DNA of 64,000 bases from UPXZ01 sp964634605 (GTDB taxonomy: Bacteria > Bacteroidota > Bacteroidia > Bacteroidales > Paludibacteraceae). The DNA lies in contig CAZWLJ010000008.1 in the NCBI GenBank assembly GCA_964634605.1, positions 1 to 64,000 of the forward strand, in the 5' to 3' direction. The number at the start of each line of letters is the position of its first letter. Within the stretch, counting starts at the first letter, position 1. This document shows, in pieces, positions 8,582 through 18,262 of this stretch. Made by a program: the position numbers and the translations under genes. A model generated the notes under the pieces. It had not been told where the DNA came from and did not search any database. It was given only the letters and a program-made list of their open reading frames with translations.

Positions 8582-10540
8582 ATGATAGACCAGCTCACCA
8601 TAGACCGGATCAATGAAGCCGCACACATCGAAGATGTGGTGGGCGACTACGTGACGCTCCGCAAGCGGGGCGTCAATCTGCTCGGACTATGCCCGTTTCA
8701 CAACGAGAAAACACCTTCGTTTACCGTTTCGCCGGCCAAAGGGATTTTCAAATGCTTCGGTTGCGGAAAGGGAGGCAATTCCGTTCATTTCATCATGGAA
8801 CATGAGCAGCTTTCATACGTGGATGCGCTCAAATACCTGGCCCGAAAATACCACATTGAAGTTGTTGAAAAAGAACTTTCGCCCGAAGAAGAAGCTGCCC
8901 GCAACGACCGTGAAAGCATGCTGCTGGTGAATGAATACGCCCAAAAATACTTTACCAGCACGCTGCATCATCATGTCGACGGCAAAGCCATCGGGATGGG
9001 TTACTTTCGCGAAAGGGGCTTCAGAGACGATATCATTCAGAAATTCCAGCTCGGATTTTGTCTGGATGAAAGGGATGCTTTTACCCAATCGGCTATAAAA
9101 AACGGCTATAAAAAAGAATTTCTGGTAAAAACCGGACTCACCATCGAGGGTGAGAATAATTACGTAGCCGACCGTTTTCGCGGACGGGTTATGTTCCCGG
9201 TTCATTCACTTTCGGGAAAAGTACTGGCTTTCGGGGGACGCATTCTGAAAAAAGACGAAAAACTGGCGAAATATGTCAATTCACCGGAATCGGAGATTTA
9301 CCACAAAAGCAACGAACTCTACGGCATTTTCTTTGCCAAGCAAGCCATTGTCAGACACGACCGCTGTTACCTTGTGGAAGGGTACACGGATGTTATTTCC
9401 ATGTTTCAGAGCGGTATTGAGAACGTGGTGGCATCATCGGGAACATCACTTACCCCGGGTCAGATTCGTCTGATTCACCGCTTTACTGAAAATGTAACCG
9501 TTATTTACGATGGCGATCCGGCAGGTATCAAGGCTTCCATCCGCGGCATTGATCTGCTGCTCGAAGAAGGATTGAATATCAAGGTACTGCTGCTGCCCGA
9601 CGGCGATGACCCCGACAGTTTTGCCCGGAAAAACAATGCTTCTGATTTTATCCGTTTCGTGGAGGAAAATTCAGCGGATTTTATCCGTTTCAAAACTTCA
9701 CTGCTGCTCGACGATGCAGGCAACGACCCGATAAAAAGAGCCGGTCTGGTACAGGATATTGTAAGAAGTATTGCTATCATTCCGAATCAGATTATACGCT
9801 CGGAATACGTGAAGGAATGCAGCACATTGCTCAGCGTGAACGAGCAGATACTCTATCACGAAATCAGCAAAATAAAAAACAAACAGTTAGAAAGTAAATT
9901 TACCCAAAAAGCTGAATCTGAGGCACCTGCACATCAGACTCCTGCAATCCGGGAAAATCAGAATCAAATCCAGACCGGACAAAAATTTGAAAATGAAGAA
10001 CGAAATATTATTCGCGTACTGATAAAATACGGCACTCACCTGCAATTCATATCTACCGGTGAAAACGGGCAGGAAAGCACTCCGGTTACAGTAAGCGATT
10101 ACATTATCCACGAACTCGAAACAGACCAACTGAAATTACAGAATACGGTATTCGACAGCATACTGAACGAATACAAGCAACTGGCAAAGAACTCAGCCGC
10201 AGATATTGAAAAGCATTTTTTAAATCATCCGGACATCGGAATAAGCCAGGTTGTAGCCGACCTGATAACCGAAAAATACACGTTAAGCAAAATTCATTCG
10301 AAATTTCGCGAACTCGAAACAGACGACAAACGACTGAATGAACTTGCACCCCGGTACATTTATGAGTACAAACTGGCACTGATCATTCAGAAAAGAAAAG
10401 AAATGCTGCTCGAGATGAAAAAAGCTGCAGAGTCGGCCAATACTGTACTGGTGAATCAGATAATGAATGAAATAGAGCAAATAGATTATTTTAAGAATAT
10501 CCTGTCGAAAGAACTCGACCGGGTGCTGAATTTATTGTAA
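8582..10540 (+). CDS. dnaG: DNA primase
   Basis: 652 residues. Synthesises RNA primers for lagging-strand replication. The CHC2 zinc ribbon is at the N-terminus with ligands Cys37, His40, Cys58 and Cys61 (CPFH, CFGC). The catalytic TOPRIM fold follows, with EGYTD near residue 262 and YDGDPAG near 305-311. A C-terminal helicase-binding-type helical region follows from about residue 440. The length is normal for Bacteroidales primases. In many bacteria dnaG sits in an rpsU-dnaG-rpoD operon; here it stands without those partners. A hairpin repeat ends 5 bases before the start codon. Confidence 0.97.
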   Translation: MIDQLTIDRINEAAHIEDVVGDYVTLRKRGVNLLGLCPFHNEKTPSFTVSPAKGIFKCFGCGKGGNSVHFIMEHEQLSYVDALKYLARKYHIEVVEKELSPEEEAARNDRESMLLVNEYAQKYFTSTLHHHVDGKAIGMGYFRERGFRDDIIQKFQLGFCLDERDAFTQSAIKNGYKKEFLVKTGLTIEGENNYVADRFRGRVMFPVHSLSGKVLAFGGRILKKDEKLAKYVNSPESEIYHKSNELYGIFFAKQAIVRHDRCYLVEGYTDVISMFQSGIENVVASSGTSLTPGQIRLIHRFTENVTVIYDGDPAGIKASIRGIDLLLEEGLNIKVLLLPDGDDPDSFARKNNASDFIRFVEENSADFIRFKTSLLLDDAGNDPIKRAGLVQDIVRSIAIIPNQIIRSEYVKECSTLLSVNEQILYHEISKIKNKQLESKFTQKAESEAPAHQTPAIRENQNQIQTGQKFENEERNIIRVLIKYGTHLQFISTGENGQESTPVTVSDYIIHELETDQLKLQNTVFDSILNEYKQLAKNSAADIEKHFLNHPDIGISQVVADLITEKYTLSKIHSKFRELETDDKRLNELAPRYIYEYKLALIIQKRKEMLLEMKKAAESANTVLVNQIMNEIEQIDYFKNILSKELDRVLNLL

Positions 10541-10612
10541 TCCATCCCTGCCTTTTTCAGATTCGAATTGAATAAAACCCGTTCAGGCAACATCCGGACT
10601 AAATAACTTATT

Positions 10613-11869
10613 ATGAATCATTTACACCCATCCGACTGGAAACAAAAAGCAGTGACAGCCTCCCGCAGGCTGAATATTGTTTCAGAAGAACAAAAAAACC
10701 GGTTTTTGATGGCTTTAGCTGATGAAATCGAAGCAAATTGTGCTCAGTTACTGAAAAAAAATGCATTTGATCTGGCTAAAACGGAACCTGAAAATCCGCT
10801 TTACGACCGGTTGAAACTTACTCCCGAACGCGTTTTCACGATAGCAGAAGATATTCGGAATGTGGCCGGTCTCCCCTCGCCCACCGGCAGGATACTGATG
10901 CAGGCTACCCGTCCAAACGGCATGAAAATCACTAAAATTTCCGTTCCTTTCGGGGTGATTGGCGTAATATATGAAGCCCGGCCCAATGTGAGTTTCGATG
11001 TATTCTCGCTTTGCTTCAAGTCCGGCAATGCCTGTGTGCTCAAGGGAGGCAGCGATGCTTATATTTCAAATAAAGCCATTGTGGAGCTGATAAAAAATGT
11101 ACTGAATAAGCATGGGCTGGACGAAAACACCGTGACACTGCTTGAAGCGGGACGTGAAGCAACTACCGAACTGATGAGCGCAAGCGGATACGTAGATTTG
11201 ATAATTCCGCGGGGAGGCAAGGGTCTGATTGATTACGTACGACGCCATTCGCAGGTGCCTGTAATTGAAACCGGAGCAGGAGTATGCCATACCTATTTCG
11301 ATGAATACGGAGATCCGGAGAAAGGAAAAAATATCGTTTTCAATGCCAAAACCCGTCGTGTGAGCGTGTGTAACGCACTCGACTGTCTGATTTTTCATGA
11401 AAAACGATTGAATGACCTGGTGCAAATATGTCAGAAACTTGCCGAAAAAAATGTTCAGATTTATGCCGACCGGCAGAGTTTCGAAGCTTTGTCGGGATAT
11501 TATCCTGAAAATCTGCTTAAAATTGCCGGTGATGACCATTACGGAACAGAATTTCTGGATTATAAAATGGCTGTAAAAACTGTAAATAACATTTCTGAGG
11601 CCATTCACCATATCACGCTTTACAGCTCCGGACACAGCGAATGTATTATATCTGAAAATCCGGAGAATACAGCTGTTTTTACCTCACAGGTAGATGCAGC
11701 GTGTGTTTATTCGAATGTTTCCACGGCTTTTACTGACGGGGCGCAGTTTGGTCTGGGTGCCGAAATCGGTATCAGCACACAAAAAATGCATGCCAGAGGT
11801 CCCATGGGGCTGGAGGAACTATGCTCATATAAATGGTTGATAGAAGGCGACGGGCAGGTGAGATTATGA
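10613..11869 (+). CDS. proA: Glutamate-5-semialdehyde dehydrogenase (gamma-glutamyl phosphate reductase)
   Basis: 418 residues. Reduces gamma-glutamyl phosphate to glutamate semialdehyde with NADPH, the second step of proline synthesis. Recognisable segments are PFGVIGVIYEARPNV, the nucleotide-binding LKGGSDA, IPRGGKGLI, the catalytic cysteine region NAKTRRVSVCNALDCL and the C-terminal FGLGAEIGISTQKMHARGPMGLEEL. The length matches ProA exactly. proB is not in the window, so proline genes are either split or proB is elsewhere. Arginine genes argF' and argB start about 8-10 kb downstream. Confidence 0.97.
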   Translation: MNHLHPSDWKQKAVTASRRLNIVSEEQKNRFLMALADEIEANCAQLLKKNAFDLAKTEPENPLYDRLKLTPERVFTIAEDIRNVAGLPSPTGRILMQATRPNGMKITKISVPFGVIGVIYEARPNVSFDVFSLCFKSGNACVLKGGSDAYISNKAIVELIKNVLNKHGLDENTVTLLEAGREATTELMSASGYVDLIIPRGGKGLIDYVRRHSQVPVIETGAGVCHTYFDEYGDPEKGKNIVFNAKTRRVSVCNALDCLIFHEKRLNDLVQICQKLAEKNVQIYADRQSFEALSGYYPENLLKIAGDDHYGTEFLDYKMAVKTVNNISEAIHHITLYSSGHSECIISENPENTAVFTSQVDAACVYSNVSTAFTDGAQFGLGAEIGISTQKMHARGPMGLEELCSYKWLIEGDGQVRL

Positions 11870-12003
11870 GGCCTGAGAGAAACCGGTGATATGCAATTTT
11901 CTTAACATAAAATCCGGCGATTAACTCAAAACCATACTTTTTTCAGAAAAAAGGAACGGGAATCTGAACATTTTTTTACAAAATATCTGACATCTCATTC
12001 ACA

Positions 12004-12020
12004 TCTCCCCTGACAGGGAT
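12004..12020 (+). repeat. Weak copy of the C/G hairpin repeat before yccF
   Basis: TCTCCCC-TGAC-AGGGA forms a short hairpin 17 bases before the ATG at 12037. It lacks the second G-run seen in the better copies, so membership in the same family is uncertain. Confidence 0.25.
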
Positions 12021-12036
12021 TATAAGTATTATTCTT

Positions 12037-12450
12037 ATGAGTACACTTGGAAACATCATCTGGATTATTTTCGGAGGCATTTTAATTGCAGTTGAGTATG
12101 TTGTAGCCAGCATTACACTCATGGTAACCATCATTGGCATCCCGTTCGGGCTTCAGTCGCTGAAACTTGCCGGGCTTGCCCTGTTCCCTTTTGGCAGGCA
12201 GGTTGTTCACAGCGAATCATCGTCCGGATGCCTGTCGGCAGTAATGAATATCATCTGGTTTTTCGTGGGAGGATTGCCTATCGCTCTCACACATTTAGGC
12301 TTAGGGTTGCTTTTTTACATTACAATAATTGGCATTCCATTTGGTAATCAACACTTTAAGCTGATGCATCTTGCTTTTGTGCCTTTTGGAAAAAATATAG
12401 TCAGGAAACAGGACAAAATCCGTGAAAACAATCATAGCCCAAAAAAATAA
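12037..12450 (+). CDS. YccF domain-containing inner membrane protein
   Basis: 137 residues with two internal repeats of a YccF-type unit: NIIWIIFGGILIAVEYVVAS ... TIIGIPFGLQSLKLAGLALFPFG and NIIWFFVGGLPIALTHLGLG ... TIIGIPFGNQHFKLMHLAFVPFG. Each unit has two membrane helices with the conserved IIGIPFG-x2-x2-KL and FPFG segments, so four helices are expected. Family members occur across bacteria and have no firmly established function. The gene is alone, with proA 167 bases upstream and the RRM gene 226 bases downstream. Confidence 0.85.
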   Translation: MSTLGNIIWIIFGGILIAVEYVVASITLMVTIIGIPFGLQSLKLAGLALFPFGRQVVHSESSSGCLSAVMNIIWFFVGGLPIALTHLGLGLLFYITIIGIPFGNQHFKLMHLAFVPFGKNIVRKQDKIRENNHSPKK

Positions 12451-12518
12451 ACAGCTAATTAATTCTAATTCAAATATTTTTGAGTTAATTGATTGTTAAA
12501 TGAAAAAAAATGTTTTTC

Positions 12519-12548
12519 TTTGTCATACAAAAAGTTAGTGTATTTTTC
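12519..12548 (+). promoter_or_regulatory. Possible promoter with long leader for the RRM gene
   Basis: TTTG at 12519-12522, an 18-base spacer and TATTTTTC at 12541-12548 give a one-mismatch promoter. If real, the RRM mRNA would carry an untranslated leader of roughly 120 bases, which would fit a post-transcriptionally controlled RNA-binding protein. Confidence 0.35.
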
Positions 12549-12676
12549 GCGAGGTTCGAAATGCGGCAATTCTCTTCTTCTATTATGAAAATTGTATTTT
12601 TTTAACTTCCTGTAATTTACGCACTTTCAATATTCACAATCTTATTTTAATCAATCTTTTTTATTTATTTTTTATC

Positions 12677-12922
12677 ATGAATATTTATTTCGGAAACCTG
12701 AGCTATAAAGTTCGGGAAAATGATCTTCAGGGAGTTGTAGAAGAGTACGGTCAGGTAACTTCATGTAAAGTAATCAAAGACCGCGAAACAGGCAAATCGA
12801 AAGGATACGCTTTTGTGGAAATGACTGACGACGCTGCCGCTACAAAAGCAATCGAAGAACTTAACGGAGCCGAATTTGACGGCCGCGCGATGGTGGTAAA
12901 GGAAGCAAAACCACGTACTTAA
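12677..12922 (+). CDS. Single-RRM RNA-binding protein
   Basis: 81 residues forming one RNA-recognition motif and little else. RNP2 reads IYFGNL (residues 3-8) and RNP1 reads KGYAFVEM (about 42-49), with the aromatic residues that stack on RNA present. Such short RRM proteins are typical of Bacteroidota and some cyanobacteria; Bacteroides members act as RNA chaperones or global regulators, filling part of the role of Hfq. The gene has a long A/T-rich upstream region and a strong terminator directly after it, so it is a monocistronic unit. Confidence 0.95.
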   Translation: MNIYFGNLSYKVRENDLQGVVEEYGQVTSCKVIKDRETGKSKGYAFVEMTDDAAATKAIEELNGAEFDGRAMVVKEAKPRT

Positions 12923-12949
12923 GTTTCTCAAAACACACAAGGGTATTGA

Positions 12950-12988
12950 AATCTTCCATTCCTGACACGGGAACGGAAGATTTTTTTA
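12950..12988 (+). terminator. Intrinsic terminator after the RRM gene
   Basis: AATCTTCC/GGAAGATT arms plus an inner TTCC/GGAA pairing around TGACACG, followed by a T-run at 12981-12987. Confidence 0.85.
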
Positions 12989-13133
12989 TGGAATCATTTC
13001 ATCAGCAAACTCCGCCTGAAATGAAGTTCCGGCAAATCCGACTTGTTTCTGCCTGTTTTTCGGGACTGAACGTCCTGTTTATTATGATTTAAAAAAGCTG
13101 CCGGGTGAAAAAATCGGTTTACCACATTTTTTG

Positions 13134-13141
13134 TACTTTTG
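13134..13141 (+). promoter_or_regulatory. Bacteroidota -7 promoter element for the CPBP gene
   Basis: TACTTTTG, an exact TAnnTTTG match, 18 bases before the ATG at 13160. It overlaps the upstream TTG at 13139, which supports the later ATG as start. Confidence 0.55.
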
Positions 13142-13159
13142 CAGCATGAAATATTTACT

Positions 13160-14017
13160 ATGATTCGGGATATATTCAAAAATACGGGAATATTCGGAAA
13201 ACTGCTTTTGCTTTTTTTCTGCCTGTTTTTCTTTTTACTGGTCGGAATGGCTCTGGTAAGTATCTTGCCTGGCAATCCGTTAGAGCTTAACAGCATGAAA
13301 TTCAGCCAGTTGATTCTTTCGTTTTTCGCATTTTTACTTCCTCCGCTCGTTTGCGGGTATTTGTGGTATGACAAGCCACTGGAAGCCTACTCTTTGCAAC
13401 GCTTGCCTGATTTGAAACAAGTTGTATTGGCCGTGTTTTTAATTTTCAGCATTTCGCCATTTATCAACCTGCTGTCCTACATCAACGAACAAATGGTACT
13501 TCCCGGCTTTTTGTCCGGACTCGAAAATCAGTTCAGGGAAATGGAAGACAAAGCTGGTGAACTCACCCGGCAAATGCTGGATGTCGGCACAGTAAGCGGA
13601 TTGATGTTCAACTTGCTGGTAATGGCCGCGATGCCTGCACTTGGCGAGGAACTGTTGTGCCGGGGTGCGCTGCAGAATATCTTTTCTGAAAAGACGAATA
13701 AATACGCGGCTGTATGGATTGTTGGAATAATTTTCAGCCTGATTCATTTCCAGATGTACGGTTTTCTGCCCCGGATGGTGCTGGGAGCATTGCTGGGATA
13801 TTTGCTTGTGTGGAGCCGGAGTTTGTGGCTTCCGGTTTTTATACATTTCATCAATAACGCCACGGTTGTGCTGTCATCATTCTTCGGGAAGGAAAGCGAA
13901 TTGCTGGACAAAATGGAAAACATAGGCAAAGCAGAAACTTACGGTCTCGGAATAGCGAGTGCAATCGTTTCGGGATTGCTCCTCTGGATGATAAGCAGAA
14001 ACTCCCGTAATAACTAA
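13160..14017 (+). CDS. CPBP family intramembrane glutamic protease
   Basis: 285 residues from the ATG at 13160; an in-frame TTG at 13139 overlaps the promoter and is unlikely. Around eight hydrophobic segments. The Abi/CAAX-protease signature is present as EELLCRGALQNIF (EE-x3-R), then FSLIHFQMYGF (H in the second motif) and FIHFINNATV (H and N in the last). These residues form the active site of Rce1-type proteases. Bacterial CPBP proteins have been linked to bacteriocin self-immunity and to processing of membrane proteins, but no such partner is seen here. The 3' end overlaps the convergent gene by four bases. Confidence 0.9.
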   Translation: MIRDIFKNTGIFGKLLLLFFCLFFFLLVGMALVSILPGNPLELNSMKFSQLILSFFAFLLPPLVCGYLWYDKPLEAYSLQRLPDLKQVVLAVFLIFSISPFINLLSYINEQMVLPGFLSGLENQFREMEDKAGELTRQMLDVGTVSGLMFNLLVMAAMPALGEELLCRGALQNIFSEKTNKYAAVWIVGIIFSLIHFQMYGFLPRMVLGALLGYLLVWSRSLWLPVFIHFINNATVVLSSFFGKESELLDKMENIGKAETYGLGIASAIVSGLLLWMISRNSRNN

Positions 14018-14403
14018 CCACGCCTTTCTGAAACTATCAGCATGGCTTCTTCGCGGATATAATCAGGCAATTGTATATTTCTCAGCTGCAAACTCCTGAG
14101 CCAGGGAGCCACATCGTTTTCCTGCAACGAATAAAACACCTCCGATACCGTTTCGACCTGTTTTTTCGTGAAATTATCGGGAGAAATCCCGGCAAGCTGG
14201 TCGAGTTCTTCATCGTCGAAATACTCAATGATGGTATCAACAATCTGCAGATTATCCCTTTCGCAAACTTCATGAGCACCGCAACATTCGGAGTTTTCTG
14301 TAATAACAATATCCACAGGTTCGTCCTTCCCTCTTCTGCTGAAATAGGTAGCAGTAAACACGACAAGACCGGCAACAACCAGCAACAAAATCAATGAAAT
14401 CAT
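14014..14403 (-). CDS. Conserved hypothetical single-pass membrane protein
   Basis: 129 residues. An N-terminal membrane anchor (about residues 2-20) is followed by a basic patch (SRRGKDE), a short segment with CCGAHEVCERD and an acidic helical domain (IIEYFDDEELDQLAGISPDNFTKKQVETVSEVFYSLQENDV, split across helices). The three clustered cysteines may form disulphides or bind metal. I recognise it only as a type of short membrane protein seen in Bacteroidales; no function is known. It converges on and overlaps the CPBP gene stop by 4 bases. Confidence 0.7.
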   Translation of the reverse strand: MISLILLLVVAGLVVFTATYFSRRGKDEPVDIVITENSECCGAHEVCERDNLQIVDTIIEYFDDEELDQLAGISPDNFTKKQVETVSEVFYSLQENDVAPWLRSLQLRNIQLPDYIREEAMLIVSERRG

Positions 14404-14549
14404 TCTATCAGGAAATTTTCAGATTTATATTTATACTTTGTCATTAGTGAAAAAACATGTACAAAATCCGCCGATATAACCAATTACTTAAAAAAACCGG
14501 CTAATCAGAGGCTTGTCACTTCACACCCCGACAAACAATTTTCAGGCTG

Positions 14550-14557
14550 CAAAGTTA
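14550..14557 (-). promoter_or_regulatory. Bacteroidota -7 promoter element on minus strand
   Basis: TAACTTTG on the minus strand, exact consensus, 147 bases before the membrane protein start at 14403. The distance implies a long leader, so the assignment to that gene is tentative. Confidence 0.4.
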
Positions 14558-14692
14558 GAAAATATTGGTGGTACTTAGAATATTTAACGCTCAATTCATT
14601 GATTTAACACAATAAAAGAGCATTTTATCGGTTTTTCTATTTGGTCCGGTATATTTTAAAAAACTACTTCAAAGGAGTCAGGAAGGCATACA

Positions 14693-17600
14693 TTGAAAAA
14701 AAAATCTGTACATATCGCTTATATTCTTTCGGTTTTAGTCATCGCCAGCAGTTGCTCAACCAGCAAAAACACGAATATGTCGCGCCGTTACCATGCTATG
14801 CTGACAAAGTTCAATATAGCCTTCAACGGGAATACCAGCTACAACGAAGGCATGGAAAACATCCTGAAAGCGAATAAAGACGATTATTCGCAGATTATTC
14901 AAATGTATCCGGTGAGCAACCACTCCAGTGCAGCAAGTGCAAGCGGCAATATGGACCGCACCATCGAAAAAAGCCGTAAAGCGATTAAACTTCACTCCAT
15001 CAGGAAAAAACCCGAACGCGACTACAAACGTTACAACGATCCTGAATATCAGGCATTTTACAATCAGAACGAATTTAATCCCGAACTGAAAAAAGCCTGG
15101 ATGATGCTTGGAAAATCTGAATTTCACAAAGGTGATTTTTTGGGTTCGGTTGGTACTTTTTTGTATTTAACACGTTATTACGCCACCGACCCCGAAATGG
15201 TGAAGACAGCCCAGCTCTGGACCGCACGTGCTTACACCGAAATGGACTGGATCTACGAGGCTGAAGATATACTCGAAAAGGTGAAACCGGATCAGTTGAA
15301 GGGCGAAAACACCGGACTGTATGCATCAACAAATGCCTGCCTGCTCATAAAGAAAAAACAGTACCGGGAAGCAATTCCTTATCTCAAAACGGCTGTCGAG
15401 CAGGAGAAAAACAAAAAATTACGTACGAGGTTCAAATTCGTGCTGGCACAACTACTTGAAAAATCCGGGGATAAAAAAGAGGCTGTAAATTACTACACAC
15501 AGGTAATCAAATCGACACCTCCATACGAAATGGACTTCAACGCCCGTATCAACCTGGCACAAATAAAAGCAGCCAATCCGGCAAGCATGGAGAGAGAGCT
15601 CAGAAAGATGGCCAGAAACCGGAATAACAAAGATTATCTCGACCAGATTTACACTGCACTTGGTAATATTTACATCAATAAAAAAGACAGTGCCAAAGCC
15701 ATCGGGTATTACAATATGGCCATCGAAAAAAGCACCCGCAACGGAGTTGAAAAGGGAGTGACGCTGATAACATTAGGCAATCTGTATTACCAGCAACGCG
15801 ACTATGTGAAAGCGCATCCCTATTACGACGAAGCTTCTAAAATATACACCAAAGAATACGAAGATTTTGAAAAAATAAACCACCGTGCTCAGGTACTTGG
15901 CGACCTGGTGAAAGAGTACGAAATCGTTCACTTACAGGACAGCCTGCAAAAACTGGCTCAGATGCCCGAACAGGAACGTCTGCTGGCAATCAGCCGTGTG
16001 ATTGAAAAGATTAAAGAAGAAGAAAAAAATGCCGAAGAAAAGAAACTGACAGCTCAAAACTCTGTGGAAGACGATTTTGCAATGCCTATGCAGCAAATCG
16101 GTGCCGGTGCAGGCGACTGGTATTTCTACAATGCCATGTCTGTGAACAACGGCAAGTCGGAATTCCGCCGCCGGTGGGGAAACCGTAAACTCGAAGACAA
16201 CTGGCGCCGGGGAAACAAGTCGGCTGTTTTGTTTGCCGATAATACTGCCACCGAACCATCCGACTCGACGGCCAGGAGAGATTCGACTATCGTTTCGGAC
16301 GACCCGAATATTCCTTCATTCAAACAAACCTCCGACAAAAAAAGCGTGGATTATTACCTGGCTCAAATTCCTTTCACGGCAGCTCAGAAAATAAAATCCG
16401 ACGAGCAAATGGCTGACGGAATGTACAATATGGCCTTTGTTTACAAAGATAAAATTGAAGACTATCCGCTGGCTTACAAAACTTTCAGCGAATTTCAACA
16501 CCGGTATCCGACTGACAAACGGGTGCTCGAAACTCTGTACCAGCGGTTTCTGCTTGCTTCCAAAGAAAATAACCGCGAATCGGCCAGTCAGTTCCGCACC
16601 GAAATACTGGCAAACTTTCCGGAAAGTAAATTTGCCGAAATGCTTGCCGATCCCGATTACATAGCTAATCAGCAACGGATGTTTGAACTTCAGGATATGA
16701 TGTACAACCAGACATACACAGCTTTTACAACAAGCGATTACAAAACCGTGTTTGAAAATACTGAAGAAATTAAAAGAAAATATCCGCTTTCGACACTGCT
16801 CCCTCAGTTTGAATTTCTGAATACCCTAAGTATAGGCAAAACAGCCGGAGCTTCAAAATTCGAACAGGCGCTGAACAGCCTGGTTGAAGATTACCCCGAA
16901 AGCAACATCAGCACCATTTCAAAAGATATTCTGGCACTTCTGAAACAGGGTAATATAGCTCAGCAGGGACAAACATTCGGTTCGCTGCTTTCAAAACGCG
17001 AAAAAGAAAACCTCACTCCTGAAGAGCAAAAAGCACAAAGTTTTTCGGAAATAAAATTTGCACCCCACCGCATAATGCTCATTACCGATGCGGATAATGA
17101 AGCCATCAACAAGCTGCAGTACAACCTGGCAATCTTCAATTTCTCCCGGTTCATGATCAAAGATTTCGGATTTCAGCTCGCGAAGGCAGATGGCAACCGC
17201 AGAGCGCTTTCGGTTATGAACCTGGCTTCGTACAACGAATGTATCTGGTATCAGAATACACTGGCTACCGATGCAGAACTTACCGCTCAGATGGAAAAAA
17301 TGAACGTGGAAGTGGTGATCATTTCGGAAGATAACTATGGTAAACTACGGACAGTTTTCACACTGGAAGATTACATGACCTTCAACCGGGATGTACTGAG
17401 CAAGGATGTACCTTCTGCGCTTCTGGCTGCTAATGAAGTACCGAAAACCGAAAAAAAATCAACTACTGTCGAAATCATTGACGGAACGAAACTAGTACCA
17501 CCTGCCGACCAGCCCGGACCTGTCCTGATGGGGAAACAGGCAGAGCCGAAAGCAGATACACTGGCTAACAGTCGGACAACAACTGATAACATTCAAAAAA

Positions 17601-18262
17601 CTTCAAAACAACCGGTATCAGCAAAAGAACAATCCAAAGCAGTGGCACAGCCTGTAACCGCGGAAGTAAAACCGGCAAAATCCATTGAAACAAAAGCTAA
17701 AAATGCTTCTGAAACAACAAAACAGCCTGCTATTGCAGACGCTAAACAGCCTGTCAAAGCAGCAGAACCAAAAGCCGGACAGCAGAAAACTCAGAATGCA
17801 GAATCCAAAACCCAGAACCTGAAACAAGAAACGTCAGCCATCATCGGAACACCACCGGCTACCGCGGTAAACAAGGCTGAACTATTCAAAGGCTTGTATG
17901 CTTACAATGTGAACACACCACATTATGTGGCATTCTATATACCAAGGGGTGGGCGGTTTGACTATCAGGTTATCAAAAAAGCACTCGACGAGTACAACGC
18001 AGCAAACTACAGCGCCATGAACCTGAAAGTAACCATGGTAGAATTTGGAAAAGAAAGTATTATCTTTGTAGGCACACTCGCTGATGCCAATGTGGCAAAG
18101 TCGTACTTCCTCAGGATGCTGAAAGAGCCGTCGATAGTCAAAGCAACTTCGGGAATGAACAAACGAAACCTGATAACTACCCGTGATAATCTGAATATCA
18201 TGCTGAATAACAATGCACTGGATGTTTATTTTGAGTTTATGAAAGAGTATTATTTGAAATAG
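14693..18262 (+). CDS. porW: Type IX secretion system lipoprotein PorW/SprE (TPR protein)
   Basis: 1189 residues. A signal peptide with lipobox (IASSC) is followed by SprE/PorW-type sequence starting MSRRYHAMLTKFNIAFNG. Several TPR-like helical repeats lie at about 130-400 and 560-740. A low-complexity Lys/Ala/Gln/Thr linker (about 915-1057) leads to a C-terminal domain (about 1058-1189). PorW/SprE is needed for T9SS secretion and, in gliding species, motility. The only start that keeps the signal peptide is a TTG at 14693, with AAAGGAG 19-25 bases upstream; the next ATG comes after the lipobox. porX follows 254 bases downstream, so the two T9SS components are neighbours. Confidence 0.88.
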   Translation: MKKKSVHIAYILSVLVIASSCSTSKNTNMSRRYHAMLTKFNIAFNGNTSYNEGMENILKANKDDYSQIIQMYPVSNHSSAASASGNMDRTIEKSRKAIKLHSIRKKPERDYKRYNDPEYQAFYNQNEFNPELKKAWMMLGKSEFHKGDFLGSVGTFLYLTRYYATDPEMVKTAQLWTARAYTEMDWIYEAEDILEKVKPDQLKGENTGLYASTNACLLIKKKQYREAIPYLKTAVEQEKNKKLRTRFKFVLAQLLEKSGDKKEAVNYYTQVIKSTPPYEMDFNARINLAQIKAANPASMERELRKMARNRNNKDYLDQIYTALGNIYINKKDSAKAIGYYNMAIEKSTRNGVEKGVTLITLGNLYYQQRDYVKAHPYYDEASKIYTKEYEDFEKINHRAQVLGDLVKEYEIVHLQDSLQKLAQMPEQERLLAISRVIEKIKEEEKNAEEKKLTAQNSVEDDFAMPMQQIGAGAGDWYFYNAMSVNNGKSEFRRRWGNRKLEDNWRRGNKSAVLFADNTATEPSDSTARRDSTIVSDDPNIPSFKQTSDKKSVDYYLAQIPFTAAQKIKSDEQMADGMYNMAFVYKDKIEDYPLAYKTFSEFQHRYPTDKRVLETLYQRFLLASKENNRESASQFRTEILANFPESKFAEMLADPDYIANQQRMFELQDMMYNQTYTAFTTSDYKTVFENTEEIKRKYPLSTLLPQFEFLNTLSIGKTAGASKFEQALNSLVEDYPESNISTISKDILALLKQGNIAQQGQTFGSLLSKREKENLTPEEQKAQSFSEIKFAPHRIMLITDADNEAINKLQYNLAIFNFSRFMIKDFGFQLAKADGNRRALSVMNLASYNECIWYQNTLATDAELTAQMEKMNVEVVIISEDNYGKLRTVFTLEDYMTFNRDVLSKDVPSALLAANEVPKTEKKSTTVEIIDGTKLVPPADQPGPVLMGKQAEPKADTLANSRTTTDNIQKTSKQPVSAKEQSKAVAQPVTAEVKPAKSIETKAKNASETTKQPAIADAKQPVKAAEPKAGQQKTQNAESKTQNLKQETSAIIGTPPATAVNKAELFKGLYAYNVNTPHYVAFYIPRGGRFDYQVIKKALDEYNAANYSAMNLKVTMVEFGKESIIFVGTLADANVAKSYFLRMLKEPSIVKATSGMNKRNLITTRDNLNIMLNNNALDVYFEFMKEYYLK

